A DNA stretch of 64,000 bases. It comes from Treponema sp. Its GTDB lineage: Bacteria > Spirochaetota > Spirochaetia > Treponematales > Breznakiellaceae. The notes beneath the pieces are model-generated. The model had not been told where the DNA came from. It was given only the letters and a program-made list of their open reading frames with translations, and made no database searches. The stretch is taken from positions 1-64,000 of the forward strand of contig WRKT01000005.1 in NCBI GenBank assembly GCA_009777995.1, in the 5' to 3' direction. The position numbers were made by a program, and so were the translations under genes. Below, one piece after another: positions 1 to 7,696 of the stretch (position 1 is its first letter; each line of letters starts with the position of its first letter).

Positions 1-831
1 ATTGAAGCTGAAGACGATGACAAGCATTTCACTCATCATGATAGGTTTGATAAAGCAAAACAAGACGGCACATCAAATACTACTCCATATATACTCGGGA
101 GAACCACATCAGGAGCAAATGCAAACAATACTATTGATATAACAGTGACATTAGAAGGCGACGGCAGTACTGTTCCGGTTAATCAGAATATTGTCACTTG
201 GGTGCCTATTCCTAATAGAGATGTTATTTCTGCAAGTACTACGCGAAGAACTGTTATAAATGAAACTAACCCTGAATTATTGGAGGTAACATTCACTGTA
301 TCATCTGTAGGTGCAGGTCTTGCATATCTCGATGTTCACCCGGAAGAAAATGAGGAATTAGTTCAAAGAATTTGGTTCCGTGTATTAGGACAGCTTACCA
401 CAAATCCAACTATTACACCCGCCACAATCAGCCCGGCAGATCCTTCAGGCGTAATTTCGATACCTGTAGGAGGACGTAATTTTACTCTAAGTTTGGGTGA
501 TTTTCTAACTTCTGACATAGCAAAAATACAATGGTTCATACCGGAAGCACTACGTCCTGCCTACACTAATTACATTAATTTCACAGGCACCGGCAACAAT
601 GAACCTATAATTCATCTTGGTACTACCACTCCAATAAACGCAGCAACTGCGATGGTATTTGGTGCAACAATACACAACAACGCAGATCCACTTACAGGAA
701 CCACTAACCTTCTCAGAATCGAAGCTAGAGTATGGGATTTCTATAATACAGCAGAGCAATTACTTCTTGAGACTAATGCTGTATCAAGAGCAGGTACAAC
801 AGGTATTATATCGATTCCGGTATTACCATAA
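1..831 (+). CDS. C-terminal part of a surface-type hypothetical protein
   Basis: The reading frame is already open at base 1, so the true start lies outside the window and the visible 276 residues are a C-terminal fragment. The GTG at 145 is an internal valine codon, not a credible start. The sequence is Thr/Asn/Pro-rich with many beta-strand-like segments (for example VEVTF-like and ARVWDFY stretches) and no cysteine, which fits an extracellular, Ig-like or barrel-type fold. I recognise no family motif. It ends shortly before a strong terminator at 882-916, so it is probably the last gene of its transcript. Function unknown; the exported location is an inference from composition. Confidence 0.6.
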   Translation: MEAEDDDKHFTHHDRFDKAKQDGTSNTTPYILGRTTSGANANNTIDITVTLEGDGSTVPVNQNIVTWVPIPNRDVISASTTRRTVINETNPELLEVTFTVSSVGAGLAYLDVHPEENEELVQRIWFRVLGQLTTNPTITPATISPADPSGVISIPVGGRNFTLSLGDFLTSDIAKIQWFIPEALRPAYTNYINFTGTGNNEPIIHLGTTTPINAATAMVFGATIHNNADPLTGTTNLLRIEARVWDFYNTAEQLLLETNAVSRAGTTGIISIPVLP

Positions 832-881
832 ACATCGTACAATAAAGCTCCCTTCAGGGGGCCCGCGTAAAAAACGCACAG

Positions 882-916
882 AAGGCCCGGCGGACACAAG
901 TCCCCGGGCCTTTTTT
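882..916 (+). terminator. Rho-independent terminator
   Basis: A perfect 9-bp stem, AAGGCCCGG at 882-890 and CCGGGCCTT at 904-912, is followed by a run of T to 916. It lies about 50 bases after the stop of the surface-type gene and should end its transcript. Confidence 0.85.
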
Positions 917-980
917 CTTCCCCCCATAACTCCACAACCCCTCGCCGTAGCCCTCCTTAATAAAACCCCCGTGTTTTGTA

Positions 981-1090
981 TAACACAGAGAGCACAGAAA
1001 CACAGAGCTCACAGAGAATTTTTTGAGTGAGCCAAACCTATCTCCCTTCTTTCCTCTGTGTTCTCTGTGCTCTCCGTGAGCTCCGTGTTA
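981..1090. repeat. CACAGAG-type long imperfect inverted repeat
   Basis: The left arm (981-1018) is built from AACACAGAG/AGCACAGA words and the right arm (1051-1090) from CTCTGTG/CTCCGTG words. The right arm reads as an imperfect reverse complement of the left, giving arms of almost 40 bases around a spacer of about 32 bases. Within each arm the words recur with a period of about 8-10 bases. Similar CTCTGTGTTCTCTGTG-like strings occur between genes in many bacteria, but I cannot name this copy as a known element. Together with the terminator it accounts for the non-coding stretch 832-1125. Confidence 0.6.
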
Positions 1091-1125
1091 AATAAAACAA
1101 AAAAAGTAAAAAAACTTACAGTAAA

Positions 1126-1437
1126 TCAACTGTCTTTCAATATTTTTGGAATATCTCTACGAGAGTAGATAATCCTATGTATCTCTATTCTTTCATTTTC
1201 TACTATGTAAAAGAGCGAATAATTATTTAGATTTAAGACTCTATATTCATATTTCAATTTCTCTGAAGAAAAATATAAATGGCAACGATAAGGGTTTACA
1301 GCTATTTTTTGCACTTCCTTGTCAATTTTAGTAATTAAATTCTCTGCCGCCCGAGGGGCTTCCAGCTCTTCAGAAATGTATCTTATAATGTTTTTTAAAT
1401 CGTCCAGTGCCAGAGGAAGATAATCTATATCATACAT
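1126..1437 (-). CDS. ParE/RelE-family toxin
   Basis: A 103-residue protein of normal ParE length. It has the family pattern of a basic helix-rich N-terminal half (LALDDLKNIIRYI, with a following AAENLITKID helix) and a C-terminal beta sheet ending in YRVLNLNNYSLFYIV and an IHRIIYSRRD tail. The family acts as a ribosome-dependent mRNase or gyrase poison; the N-terminal helices look more like ParE than RelE, but the target cannot be fixed from sequence. The start overlaps the antitoxin stop by 8 bases (1430-1437), so the two are translationally coupled and driven by the promoter at 1767-1795. Confidence 0.85.
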   Translation of the reverse strand: MYDIDYLPLALDDLKNIIRYISEELEAPRAAENLITKIDKEVQKIAVNPYRCHLYFSSEKLKYEYRVLNLNNYSLFYIVENERIEIHRIIYSRRDIPKILKDS

Positions 1438-1741
1438 TGGATTTTCTTTTTTGAGTTACTGGTTTATCACCATTAATAATATTTCTTAACTCAGCCATTG
1501 CTTCAGTATGGCTGTATCGTTTTTTACTTGATGCTGCCTGATATTCTGCTTCTTTTAATTTAAGATAAATTTCAGTTTCAAAAAGATTCTGTTCATAGGT
1601 TTCCAAACTCATCACAACCATATCTCCCCGGCCATTTTTAGTCAAATATACAGGTTCGTTGGATTCGTGTACTATTCTCGAAATATCACTAAACTTATTT
1701 CTAAGATCTGAAACCGGGCGAATTTTAGGTACTACAGGCAT
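1430..1741 (-). CDS. Phd/YefM-family antitoxin
   Basis: A 103-residue protein. The N-terminal part (IRPVSDLRNKFSDISRIV, then EPVYLTKNGRGDMVVMSLETYE) is the standard Phd/YefM fold that binds operator DNA. The C-terminal part, rich in charged residues, would wrap the toxin. A clear AGGAGG ribosome site precedes the ATG. It is first in a two-gene operon with the ParE-like toxin and probably represses its own promoter through the inverted repeat at 1761-1786. Confidence 0.88.
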   Translation of the reverse strand: MPVVPKIRPVSDLRNKFSDISRIVHESNEPVYLTKNGRGDMVVMSLETYEQNLFETEIYLKLKEAEYQAASSKKRYSHTEAMAELRNIINGDKPVTQKRKSNV

Positions 1742-1760
1742 ATTTCCCTCCTAACAACAT

Positions 1761-1795
1761 ATCATAATAATAGACCAAATTATGATAATCGTCAA
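1761..1795 (-). promoter_or_regulatory. Toxin-antitoxin promoter with operator palindrome
   Basis: Read on the minus strand, TTGACG (1795-1790) and TATTAT (1772-1767) are separated by exactly 17 bases, a near-consensus sigma-70 promoter about 25 bases upstream of the antitoxin ATG. An 8-bp inverted repeat (ATCATAAT at 1761-1768, ATTATGAT at 1779-1786) overlaps the -10 box and the spacer, where a bound Phd/YefM-toxin complex would block polymerase. The promoter boxes are seen directly; the operator role is inferred from the family's usual autoregulation. Confidence 0.7.
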
Positions 1796-1889
1796 GTTTA
1801 ATACAAACCTTCCCCGGTCCCTTACAAGGCCCCTCCTCGATAAAATCCCCATTGCAATAGAGGTAAAACTTCTGTAAAGTAGAGAATTA

Positions 1890-2474
1890 ATGAAGCTCCC
1901 TGCACTAAAAGAGTTGATAGACGAAAGAAAAGAAAAGGCCATAGCAAGCCTTTCGGAAAACTACGCAAAAAACAGGCTGCCTTTGGAAGAGTATGAGCGC
2001 CTTGTGGAATACATCCATAAAACAGAGAGTGAACGAGAGCTGGTTGTTGTCGAGAAACTCGTTGCTGAATTCTCCGAGGAAGAAGAGGACGACGATGAAG
2101 ATACAGAAGATAACCGCGACTATTTTCCATCCGGCGAGCGCCATATAGACAATAAGGTAAGCGTGCTGTCTGCCCGCACCTTTCAGGGCCCCTTGGACAC
2201 AAGTTCTCAATACATAAGTGTTTTAGGAAGTACCACAATTAAAATAAGAAAATCAGACCTGTCAAAAAAACGAAGTAAGCTAAACGTGCTTGTAATCTTG
2301 GGAGAATGTGATATTATGGTGGAAAACGGCATCAGGGTCAGAAACCAAGCGGTGCCGATTTTGGGAAGCACGGGAGTCAGCAAAAACCTGAAACAGCAGG
2401 ATAGCGGCCCTGAGCTTTTCATATCAGGCACAGCACTATTGGGAGACATCTCTGTAAGACTTCTTAAGGAGTAG
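1890..2474 (+). CDS. DUF1707/LiaF-like protein
   Basis: A 194-residue protein. Residues about 1-60 resemble the DUF1707/SHOCT-like module (helical, with RLPLEEYERLVEYI and SERELVVVEKLV). A very acidic linker follows (EEEEDDDEDTED). Residues about 85-194 resemble the LiaF C-terminal beta domain (ISVLGSTTIKIRKSDL, LNVLVILGECDIMV, ALLGDISVRLL). LiaF-type proteins modulate envelope-stress signalling in other bacteria; there is no membrane segment here, so the N-terminal LiaF membrane part is missing. The stop at 2474 is one base from the next start, so it may be the first gene of the dehydrogenase operon. Its start has only a weak ribosome site. Confidence 0.65.
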   Translation: MKLPALKELIDERKEKAIASLSENYAKNRLPLEEYERLVEYIHKTESERELVVVEKLVAEFSEEEEDDDEDTEDNRDYFPSGERHIDNKVSVLSARTFQGPLDTSSQYISVLGSTTIKIRKSDLSKKRSKLNVLVILGECDIMVENGIRVRNQAVPILGSTGVSKNLKQQDSGPELFISGTALLGDISVRLLKE

Positions 2475-2475
2475 A

Positions 2476-2787
2476 ATGGAAATGAGAATCGAACAACACC
2501 CCATTTTAAACTTTAATCGAGGGGAAAAGGCGAACTTTTTCTTCAACGGAAAGGAGATTGAAGGCTATACAAACGAAACGATTGTATCGGCTCTTCATGC
2601 CTCGGGGATCAAAGAGCTGGCAAAGAGCCCAAACCTGCACCGCCCCCGCGGACTCTTCTGCGCAATCGGCAACTGCTCTTCCTGCCTTATGGTGGTGGAC
2701 GGCAAACCCAACATTAGAGCCTGCGTAGTAAAGGTTCGCCCCGGAATGAAGGTCGAAACCCAGCAAGGCAAGGGGGATCTCCTGTGA
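2476..2787 (+). CDS. (2Fe-2S) subunit, HcnA/LhpF-like
   Basis: A 103-residue ferredoxin-like subunit. Cysteines 62, 67, 70 and 83 form the C-x4-C-x2-C-x12-C pattern of the 2Fe-2S domain found in HcnA and in the small subunit of D-hydroxyproline and opine dehydrogenases. It should pass electrons between flavins in the complex encoded by the following genes. An AAGGAG ribosome site five bases upstream supports the ATG at 2476 rather than the in-frame ATG at 2482. It overlaps the next gene by 4 bases. Confidence 0.85.
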   Translation: MEMRIEQHPILNFNRGEKANFFFNGKEIEGYTNETIVSALHASGIKELAKSPNLHRPRGLFCAIGNCSSCLMVVDGKPNIRACVVKVRPGMKVETQQGKGDLL

Positions 2788-3890
2788 AAACTCCAAAAAA
2801 CGTTGAGATCCTGGTCGTAGGCGGAGGGCCTGCAGGCCTTTGTGCAGCCAAAGCTGCAGCTTCCCTTGGAGCCTCGGTTCTTGTCTGCGAAAGAGACGAG
2901 ATCCCCGGCGGGCAACTCGTAAAGCAGACCCATAAGTTTTTCGGCTCCCGAAAACAGTATGCAGGCGACAGGGGCATTGCCATCGGGGAATTCCTCCTTA
3001 GTGAAGTTAACAATGACCCGAAAATCGAAATAATGCGAAGCACCACGGTAATCGGCATCTATGAAGATGACCTAGTCCTTGTTGAGCGGGATGAAAAAGT
3101 TATCAAGATAAATCCAAAGAAAATTATCGTGGCGACAGGTGCTGCAGAGGAGTTCCTCCTCTTCCCCGGCAACGATCTGCCCGGAGTCTACGGCGCAGGT
3201 GCAGTGCAGACCTTGATGAATGTCGACGGAATAATCCCCGGAAAACGTGTACTCATGGTCGGCGCAAGCAATATCGGTCTAATCGTATCATACCAGCTTG
3301 CCCAGGCAGGCGTGGAAGTTGCCGCGGTGGTAAGAAGATCACCCACCATAGGCGGCTACCTTGTGCACGCATCAAAGATTCGCCGCATCGGCATACCCGT
3401 TCGCACAAGGCATACCATCAAGGAGGCCTACGGCAACGGCAAGGTCGAAGGTGCAATAATCTATCGCGTTGACGAAAACAGGAGGGCAGTGCCCGGCTCC
3501 GAAGAAGACATCAAATGCGATACAATCTGCCTCGCAGTCGGTCTAAACCCCTTAACAGAGCTATGCTGGCAGGCAGGCTGCAAAATGGCATATATAGGCG
3601 AGCTGTCAGGGCATGTTCCTGTGGTCGATCATTATCTTGCCACAAGTAATCCCCGCATTTATGTGGCAGGGGATGTTGCAGGGGTCGAAGAGGCATCATC
3701 TGCAATGGTCGAGGGACGCTTAGCAGGGTACTCAGCCGCTCTAAGCCTTGGTTACGGAAAGGACTCGGCCCCGGCCCTGCAGAAAGAAGCGATGGACGAA
3801 TTAAGGGAACTCAGGGCAGGTCCCACCGCCAAAACAATCCGCACCGGTGTTGAGAAGGTAGAAAAACTTGCAGCAGGGGGACATTCATAA
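2784..3890 (+). CDS. FAD/NAD-dependent oxidoreductase subunit, HcnB/LhpE-like
   Basis: A 368-residue flavoprotein of the pyridine nucleotide-disulfide reductase fold. An N-terminal FAD site (VGGGPAGLCAAKAAA, residues about 11-25) is followed by a second dinucleotide site (VLMVGASNIGLIVSYQLAQAG) and a C-terminal FAD motif (NPRIYVAGDVAG). Start is GTG at 2784, overlapping the upstream stop (GTGA). HcnB-like proteins often carry a BFD-type 2Fe-2S domain at the C terminus; here that domain is a separate gene at 4386. It is one subunit of a predicted amino-acid or opine dehydrogenase complex; the substrate is unknown. Confidence 0.85.
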   Translation: MKTPKNVEILVVGGGPAGLCAAKAAASLGASVLVCERDEIPGGQLVKQTHKFFGSRKQYAGDRGIAIGEFLLSEVNNDPKIEIMRSTTVIGIYEDDLVLVERDEKVIKINPKKIIVATGAAEEFLLFPGNDLPGVYGAGAVQTLMNVDGIIPGKRVLMVGASNIGLIVSYQLAQAGVEVAAVVRRSPTIGGYLVHASKIRRIGIPVRTRHTIKEAYGNGKVEGAIIYRVDENRRAVPGSEEDIKCDTICLAVGLNPLTELCWQAGCKMAYIGELSGHVPVVDHYLATSNPRIYVAGDVAGVEEASSAMVEGRLAGYSAALSLGYGKDSAPALQKEAMDELRELRAGPTAKTIRTGVEKVEKLAAGGHS

Positions 3891-4393
3891 TGTTATTCGA
3901 AACAGGTATTCCGACTAAAGAAGATATAAATAAAATCAGCCCCTCCGACGAGCGATTTGCGAAGGGGCCTGTGGTAGTTGTCGAATGCTTCCAAGAAATC
4001 CCATGCAATCCCTGCGTGGATGCCTGCAAGGTGGGAGCTATCACCAAACCTAAAGATATTAACGATCTGCCCCTCGTGGACTTTAACAAGTGCAACGGCT
4101 GCGGGGTATGCATCGCCCAATGCCCGGGCCTTGCAATCTTCGTGGTGGATATGACCCACAGCGAGACCCATGCCGTGGTGCGCATTCCCTACGAGTTCAT
4201 CCCCGTGCCTGAAAAGGGGCAATTTGCCTGCGGCCTTGACCGCGCAGGGGAAGAAAGAGGGTACTTTGAAGTTATACGCATTACAAGCGGAGGAAAGGTT
4301 AACAAGACCACAACCATTTGGCTCGCAGTGCCAAAGGATTTGGCAATGGAGATACGCAGCATTAAAGTAGGGGGGTTCAAGAACAATGGCTGA
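3890..4393 (+). CDS. 4Fe-4S ferredoxin-type subunit
   Basis: A 167-residue protein with two iron-sulfur motifs: PCNPCVDACKVGAI near residues 36-49 and KCNGCGVCIAQCPG near residues 64-77. The second is a classic C-x2-C-x2-C-x3-C-P ferredoxin motif. The C-terminal half (about 90-167) has no recognised motif. Its start coincides with the last base of the upstream stop and its end overlaps the next gene by 8 bases. It probably serves as the electron exit of the dehydrogenase complex, as in archaeal dye-linked proline dehydrogenases with an extra ferredoxin subunit; that comparison is an inference. Confidence 0.8.
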   Translation: MLFETGIPTKEDINKISPSDERFAKGPVVVVECFQEIPCNPCVDACKVGAITKPKDINDLPLVDFNKCNGCGVCIAQCPGLAIFVVDMTHSETHAVVRIPYEFIPVPEKGQFACGLDRAGEERGYFEVIRITSGGKVNKTTTIWLAVPKDLAMEIRSIKVGGFKNNG

Positions 4394-4667
4394 AAATGAT
4401 GACACACTGGTTTGCCGCTGCGAGGACATCACCCTGGCAGAGGTCAGAAAAGCAATTGCAGACGGGTATACTACCATTGACGAAATAAAGAGGGTTACGA
4501 GAGCCGGAATGGGGCCCTGTCAGGGGCGCACCTGCCGCTCTTTAATCGCAACCGAGCTTTCCCGTCACTTTAAAATTCCTAGAGAAGAGGTTCTTATACC
4601 GATATATCGCCCCATTGTAAAACCTGTAAAGTTGGGCAGCTTTGTTAAGGGGGAATCAGGTGAATAA
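4386..4667 (+). CDS. BFD-like (2Fe-2S) protein
   Basis: A 93-residue protein with the bacterioferritin-associated ferredoxin fold: VCRCEDITLAEVRKAI at residues about 9-24 and GMGPCQGRTCRSLI at about 41-54 supply four cysteines in the C-x-C ... C-x4-C arrangement. In many HcnB-like oxidoreductases this domain is fused to the flavoprotein; here it stands alone. It overlaps both neighbours by 8 bases, so the five genes from 2476 to 5811 form a tightly coupled operon. Confidence 0.85.
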   Translation: MAENDDTLVCRCEDITLAEVRKAIADGYTTIDEIKRVTRAGMGPCQGRTCRSLIATELSRHFKIPREEVLIPIYRPIVKPVKLGSFVKGESGE

Positions 4668-5811
4668 GAAAGCTTACGATATAGTGATAATCGGCGGCGG
4701 CATCACAGGCTGTGCTCTTGCCTTTGAGCTTGCCAAGAGAGGCCGAAAAGACATCCTGCTTTTGGAAAAGAGCTTTCTTACATCGGGGGCAACAGGCCGC
4801 TGCGGAGCGGGCATACGCCAGCAATGGGGCACAGTGTTAAACGCAACCCTTGCCCGCGATTCAATCCGTATTTTCGAGAAACTTGAAGAGTACACCGGCT
4901 ATGACGGGGATTGCGGTCTTAACCAGGGCGGCTACCTAATCCTCGCCTATACTGAAGCAGAGTGGACCCAGTTCCAGAAGAACTACGACTTACAGAAGAG
5001 CCTCGATATTCCGGTGCAAAAGCTGGACCCGCAAGGTGCAAAGGGGATAGTCCCCCACTTAAATACCGAGGGCCTTTTCGGTGCAACTTTCTGCCCGACA
5101 GACGGCCATGCAGACCCCTTCCACTGCACCTTCGCCTATGCAAAGGCAGCAGAGAAGCTCGGCGTTGAATTATCAACCTATACTGAAGTAACGGGCTTAC
5201 AAAAAACCGGGGATAAAATTACCGGGGTGGAAACGAACAAGGGCTTTGTGGAGGCAGGCACCGTAATTAATGCGGCAGGCAGCCACGCAAACGATATTAC
5301 AAAGATGGTTGGTGTGGAAGTTCCCGTATACCCCGAGCGGCATCAGATTCTGATAACCGAACCGGTTAACAGAATGCAGGAGCCGATGGTAATTTCGTTT
5401 CATCATCATTTTTACTGCCAGCAAACACCCCACGGAAGTTTTATAATGGGCATCGGAGATCCCACCGAGCCTGTCAGCTATAATATCAAAGCGAGTTGGA
5501 AGTTCCTTGAGGACTGCGCCACTCAAGTCACTGTTGCCCTGCCAATCCTGAAAGACATACGAATAGTAAGACAGTGGGCCGGCTTATACGATATGAGCCC
5601 CGACCGCAACCCGATTATCGATGAGATGGAAGGGGTCAAGGGCCTCTATACTGTTGCAGGCTTCAGCGGCCACGGCTTTATGGTTGCGCCAAAGACAGCC
5701 ATCATCATAGCCCAACACCTATGCGGAGAAAAGCCGGACATTGATATTGGTCTTTTCAGTGCGAATCGTTATAAGACAGGGGAGTTGCTTTTGGAGCCTT
5801 CAGTAGTATAA
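4660..5811 (+). CDS. FAD-dependent amino-acid oxidoreductase, DadA/SoxB-like (catalytic subunit)
   Basis: A protein of about 383 residues. The N terminus YDIVIIGGGITGCALAFEL is a DAO-type FAD-binding site, followed by GATGRCGAGIRQQWG and a C-terminal VAGFSGHGFMVAPKTA motif, as in sarcosine oxidase beta, D-hydroxyproline dehydrogenase and HcnC. I chose GTG at 4660, which has a GGGGG ribosome site six bases upstream, over the upstream TTG at 4642. With the preceding 2Fe-2S, HcnB-like, 4Fe-4S and BFD-like genes it builds a complete HcnABC/LhpBEF-like dehydrogenase. An imino or D-amino acid is the likely substrate, but which one cannot be told. Confidence 0.82.
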   Translation: MNKKAYDIVIIGGGITGCALAFELAKRGRKDILLLEKSFLTSGATGRCGAGIRQQWGTVLNATLARDSIRIFEKLEEYTGYDGDCGLNQGGYLILAYTEAEWTQFQKNYDLQKSLDIPVQKLDPQGAKGIVPHLNTEGLFGATFCPTDGHADPFHCTFAYAKAAEKLGVELSTYTEVTGLQKTGDKITGVETNKGFVEAGTVINAAGSHANDITKMVGVEVPVYPERHQILITEPVNRMQEPMVISFHHHFYCQQTPHGSFIMGIGDPTEPVSYNIKASWKFLEDCATQVTVALPILKDIRIVRQWAGLYDMSPDRNPIIDEMEGVKGLYTVAGFSGHGFMVAPKTAIIIAQHLCGEKPDIDIGLFSANRYKTGELLLEPSVV

Positions 5812-5833
5812 TCGTTGACAGTGCAGCAGGATA

Positions 5834-6448
5834 CTAGAAATTAGCGGCTGTATCTTGCGGTCTTGAAATGCTTTTAACAGCGGTTTCGACTTTATCGAAC
5901 TCCACCGGTTTTACCAGAAGTGTATCAGCCTGAATATGCTGAAATTCATCGTACATATGACCGCCAATAATCAGGGCGATATACGGTTTCCCGAAGAATA
6001 CATCATTCCTAACGGTATGGATAAACCTTGAATAGTCCACTCCATGGAACTGTTCGGCATCCAAAAGGACAAAGCCGGGTCTGTTTTCGGTCATGCTTCT
6101 GCCTGTTTCAAACCAGTCAAAGGCTTGGAAAAAAATGTACTCGGGGAATAAACGGATGATTTCTTCTTTTAAGTATTCATTATATGATGATTCGGCTGCG
6201 ATAAGGATAGAGTTCCAGTTCTCTCTGTCTATAAGGTCGTGCAGTACCTCGCCCGAGGCACTCATGCCTCGCTTATCTAAAAAGGCCGCAAGATCCTTGG
6301 CATAAATCCTGTATTGCCCGCCGGGTGTAGAGAATGCTTTAAGGTGTCCGTTTCGAATCCAATTGATGGCTGTCTGGTTTACGACACCACAGATATTTGC
6401 GACTTCTAATGCTGAAAATATCCGAACACGCCGACTACCTTTGGACAT
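5834..6448 (-). CDS. Excisionase-type HTH regulator with receiver-like domain
   Basis: A 204-residue protein. Residues about 10-58 form a MerR/excisionase-type helix-turn-helix (SALEVANICGVVNQTAINWI, then a wing GGQYRIYAKDLAAFL). Residues about 80-195 look like a degenerate receiver fold: a beta strand WNSILIAAE, then GFVLLDAEQF in the phosphoacceptor position, IALIIGG, and TLLVKPVEF near the end. The LVKP segment matches the conserved Lys-Pro of receivers. It faces the dehydrogenase operon convergently with a 22-base gap. A role as its regulator is only a guess. Confidence 0.65.
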   Translation of the reverse strand: MSKGSRRVRIFSALEVANICGVVNQTAINWIRNGHLKAFSTPGGQYRIYAKDLAAFLDKRGMSASGEVLHDLIDRENWNSILIAAESSYNEYLKEEIIRLFPEYIFFQAFDWFETGRSMTENRPGFVLLDAEQFHGVDYSRFIHTVRNDVFFGKPYIALIIGGHMYDEFQHIQADTLLVKPVEFDKVETAVKSISRPQDTAANF

Positions 6449-6622
6449 AGGACTCCTTTTTACATTGCTATAAACATTATATCGGTTTTTTGTAAAATAA
6501 CAACCTTAATCAATAAAAAAGACAATAATTAACATGCCTAGGGCATAAGCCCAATACTCTTGCAGTGTGCAGTTGTGATGTTCGCTTGGTTCTGCAAGAG
6601 AAAATAATAAAATGGAGATAAT

Positions 6623-7015
6623 TTAGCGTTTAGAGAATTGGAAACGTTTCCTCGCTCCCGGTCGGCCGTACTTCTTTCTTTCGACCATTCGCGGGTCTCT
6701 TGTAAGATAGCCGTTGCTCCTTAAGCTGGTTATATTTCCTTCGTCTATGCGGCAAAGTGCACGAGCAAGGCCATGGCGGCATGCACCTGCCTGGCCATTA
6801 ATTCCTCCGCCATAGACATTGATAATCACGTCAAATTTAGTCTCTGAGTCAGTTACCATAAGAGGCTGGCGCACCATTAGTACATGCTCCCCCTGAGGAA
6901 AATACTGAGCCAGATCCTTGCCATTTATAGTAACTTTACCGTTTCCGTCACGAACATAAACGCGGGCAACGGAGGTCTTTCTGCGGCCTGTGCCCATACC
7001 AAGATTCTTAATCAC
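6623..7015 (-). CDS. rpsI: 30S ribosomal protein S9
   Basis: A 130-residue protein of normal S9 length. It shows the family start GTGRRKTSVARVYVR, the GGGINGQAGACRHGLARAL core and the basic tail PGARKRFQFSKR that reaches the ribosomal P site. It lies 15 bases downstream of rplM in the universal rplM-rpsI operon. Confidence 0.98.
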   Translation of the reverse strand: MIKNLGMGTGRRKTSVARVYVRDGNGKVTINGKDLAQYFPQGEHVLMVRQPLMVTDSETKFDVIINVYGGGINGQAGACRHGLARALCRIDEGNITSLRSNGYLTRDPRMVERKKYGRPGARKRFQFSKR

Positions 7016-7030
7016 AAGCTTGTTTCCTTC

Positions 7031-7459
7031 TTATAATTCAATTTTTTCAAGATTCTGAGCCGCGTGCGGATGCTCAGGACCTGAGTATACTTTGACATTT
7101 TTTAAGAGTTTCCGGCCAAGGGGACCCTTTGGAAGCATACCTTTTATTGCCAGCTCAAGGGGAGAAGAGGGATGCTTCTTGATTAAACCCTCAAAATTTA
7201 CTGTCTTTAACCCCCCGACATACCCGGTATGACGGTGGTACTTCTTATCGACGGCCTTATTTCCTGAAACCGCAACTTTATCGGCATTAATAATAACCAC
7301 ATAGTCACCAAGCTCTTGATTCGGCGTAAAAACCGCCTTTTCCTTCCCGCGCAATATGGAAGCCACCCGGGCAGCAACCCTGCCCAAAATTTTCTCTTCG
7401 GCATCGATTAAAAACCACTTCCGTTCCACACTTTCGGGCTTAACAAATACTGTCTTCAT
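7031..7459 (-). CDS. rplM: 50S ribosomal protein L13
   Basis: A 142-residue protein beginning MKTVFVKPESVERKWFLIDA, with VNADKV-like and HTGYVGGLK motifs and the end GPEHPHAAQNLEKIEL. I take the ATG at 7459, which matches the family start. An upstream TTG at 7495 would add 12 residues unlike L13. The leader between about 7460 and 7600 contains two perfect hairpins of a dispersed repeat (7490-7565). A TTGACA on the minus strand (7604-7599) could be the -35 box, but no good -10 follows at the right distance. Confidence 0.97.
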   Translation of the reverse strand: MKTVFVKPESVERKWFLIDAEEKILGRVAARVASILRGKEKAVFTPNQELGDYVVIINADKVAVSGNKAVDKKYHRHTGYVGGLKTVNFEGLIKKHPSSPLELAIKGMLPKGPLGRKLLKNVKVYSGPEHPHAAQNLEKIEL

Positions 7460-7489
7460 CCTCGGAGCTTGCCATGAAAGGCACAAGCG

Positions 7490-7565
7490 TGTCAAGAGGC
7501 TTCACTTCGTGAAGCCTCTTGGCTCTTCGGGTCAAGGGGATAAACCCCTTGGCTCTTCGGGTCAA
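7490..7565 (-). repeat. Modular hairpin repeat, two tandem units, in the rplM leader
   Basis: Read on the plus strand the pattern is GTCAA, hairpin, TTGGCTCTTCGG, GTCAA, hairpin, TTGGCTCTTCGG, GTCAA. The first hairpin is a 13-bp perfect stem with loop TTC (arms CAAGAGGCTTCAC and GTGAAGCCTCTTG). The second is a 7-bp stem (CAAGGGG and CCCCTTG, loop ATAAA). The fixed boxes recur at 34999-35020 (reverse strand) and 54258-54317, while the hairpin sequences differ. It lies inside the probable untranslated leader of rplM. Confidence 0.75.
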
Positions 7566-7613
7566 CTAGGTCATCCTTAATTAAAAACCCAGATGATGTG
7601 TCAAGATTGTAAG

Positions 7614-7632
7614 CATTTTTGCAGCAAAAATG
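7614..7632. repeat. Short perfect inverted repeat between rplM and fic
   Basis: CATTTTTGC (7614-7622) and GCAAAAATG (7624-7632) form 9-bp arms around one base. It lies in the divergent region between rplM (minus) and the Fic gene (plus). It may be an operator for one of them or a terminator remnant; nothing else in 7566-7696 looks functional apart from AT-rich sequence. Confidence 0.45.
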
Positions 7633-7696
7633 TTTAGTGTAATTACTTGCAATATAATGAATTACAAGGCTTTTGTAGCATTTTTTGTAAGCCATA

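Noticed and set aside
7460-7495. TTG start giving L13 a 12-residue extension
   Set aside because: L13 proteins start at MKTVFVK-like sequences; the extension lies in the leader with the hairpin repeat.
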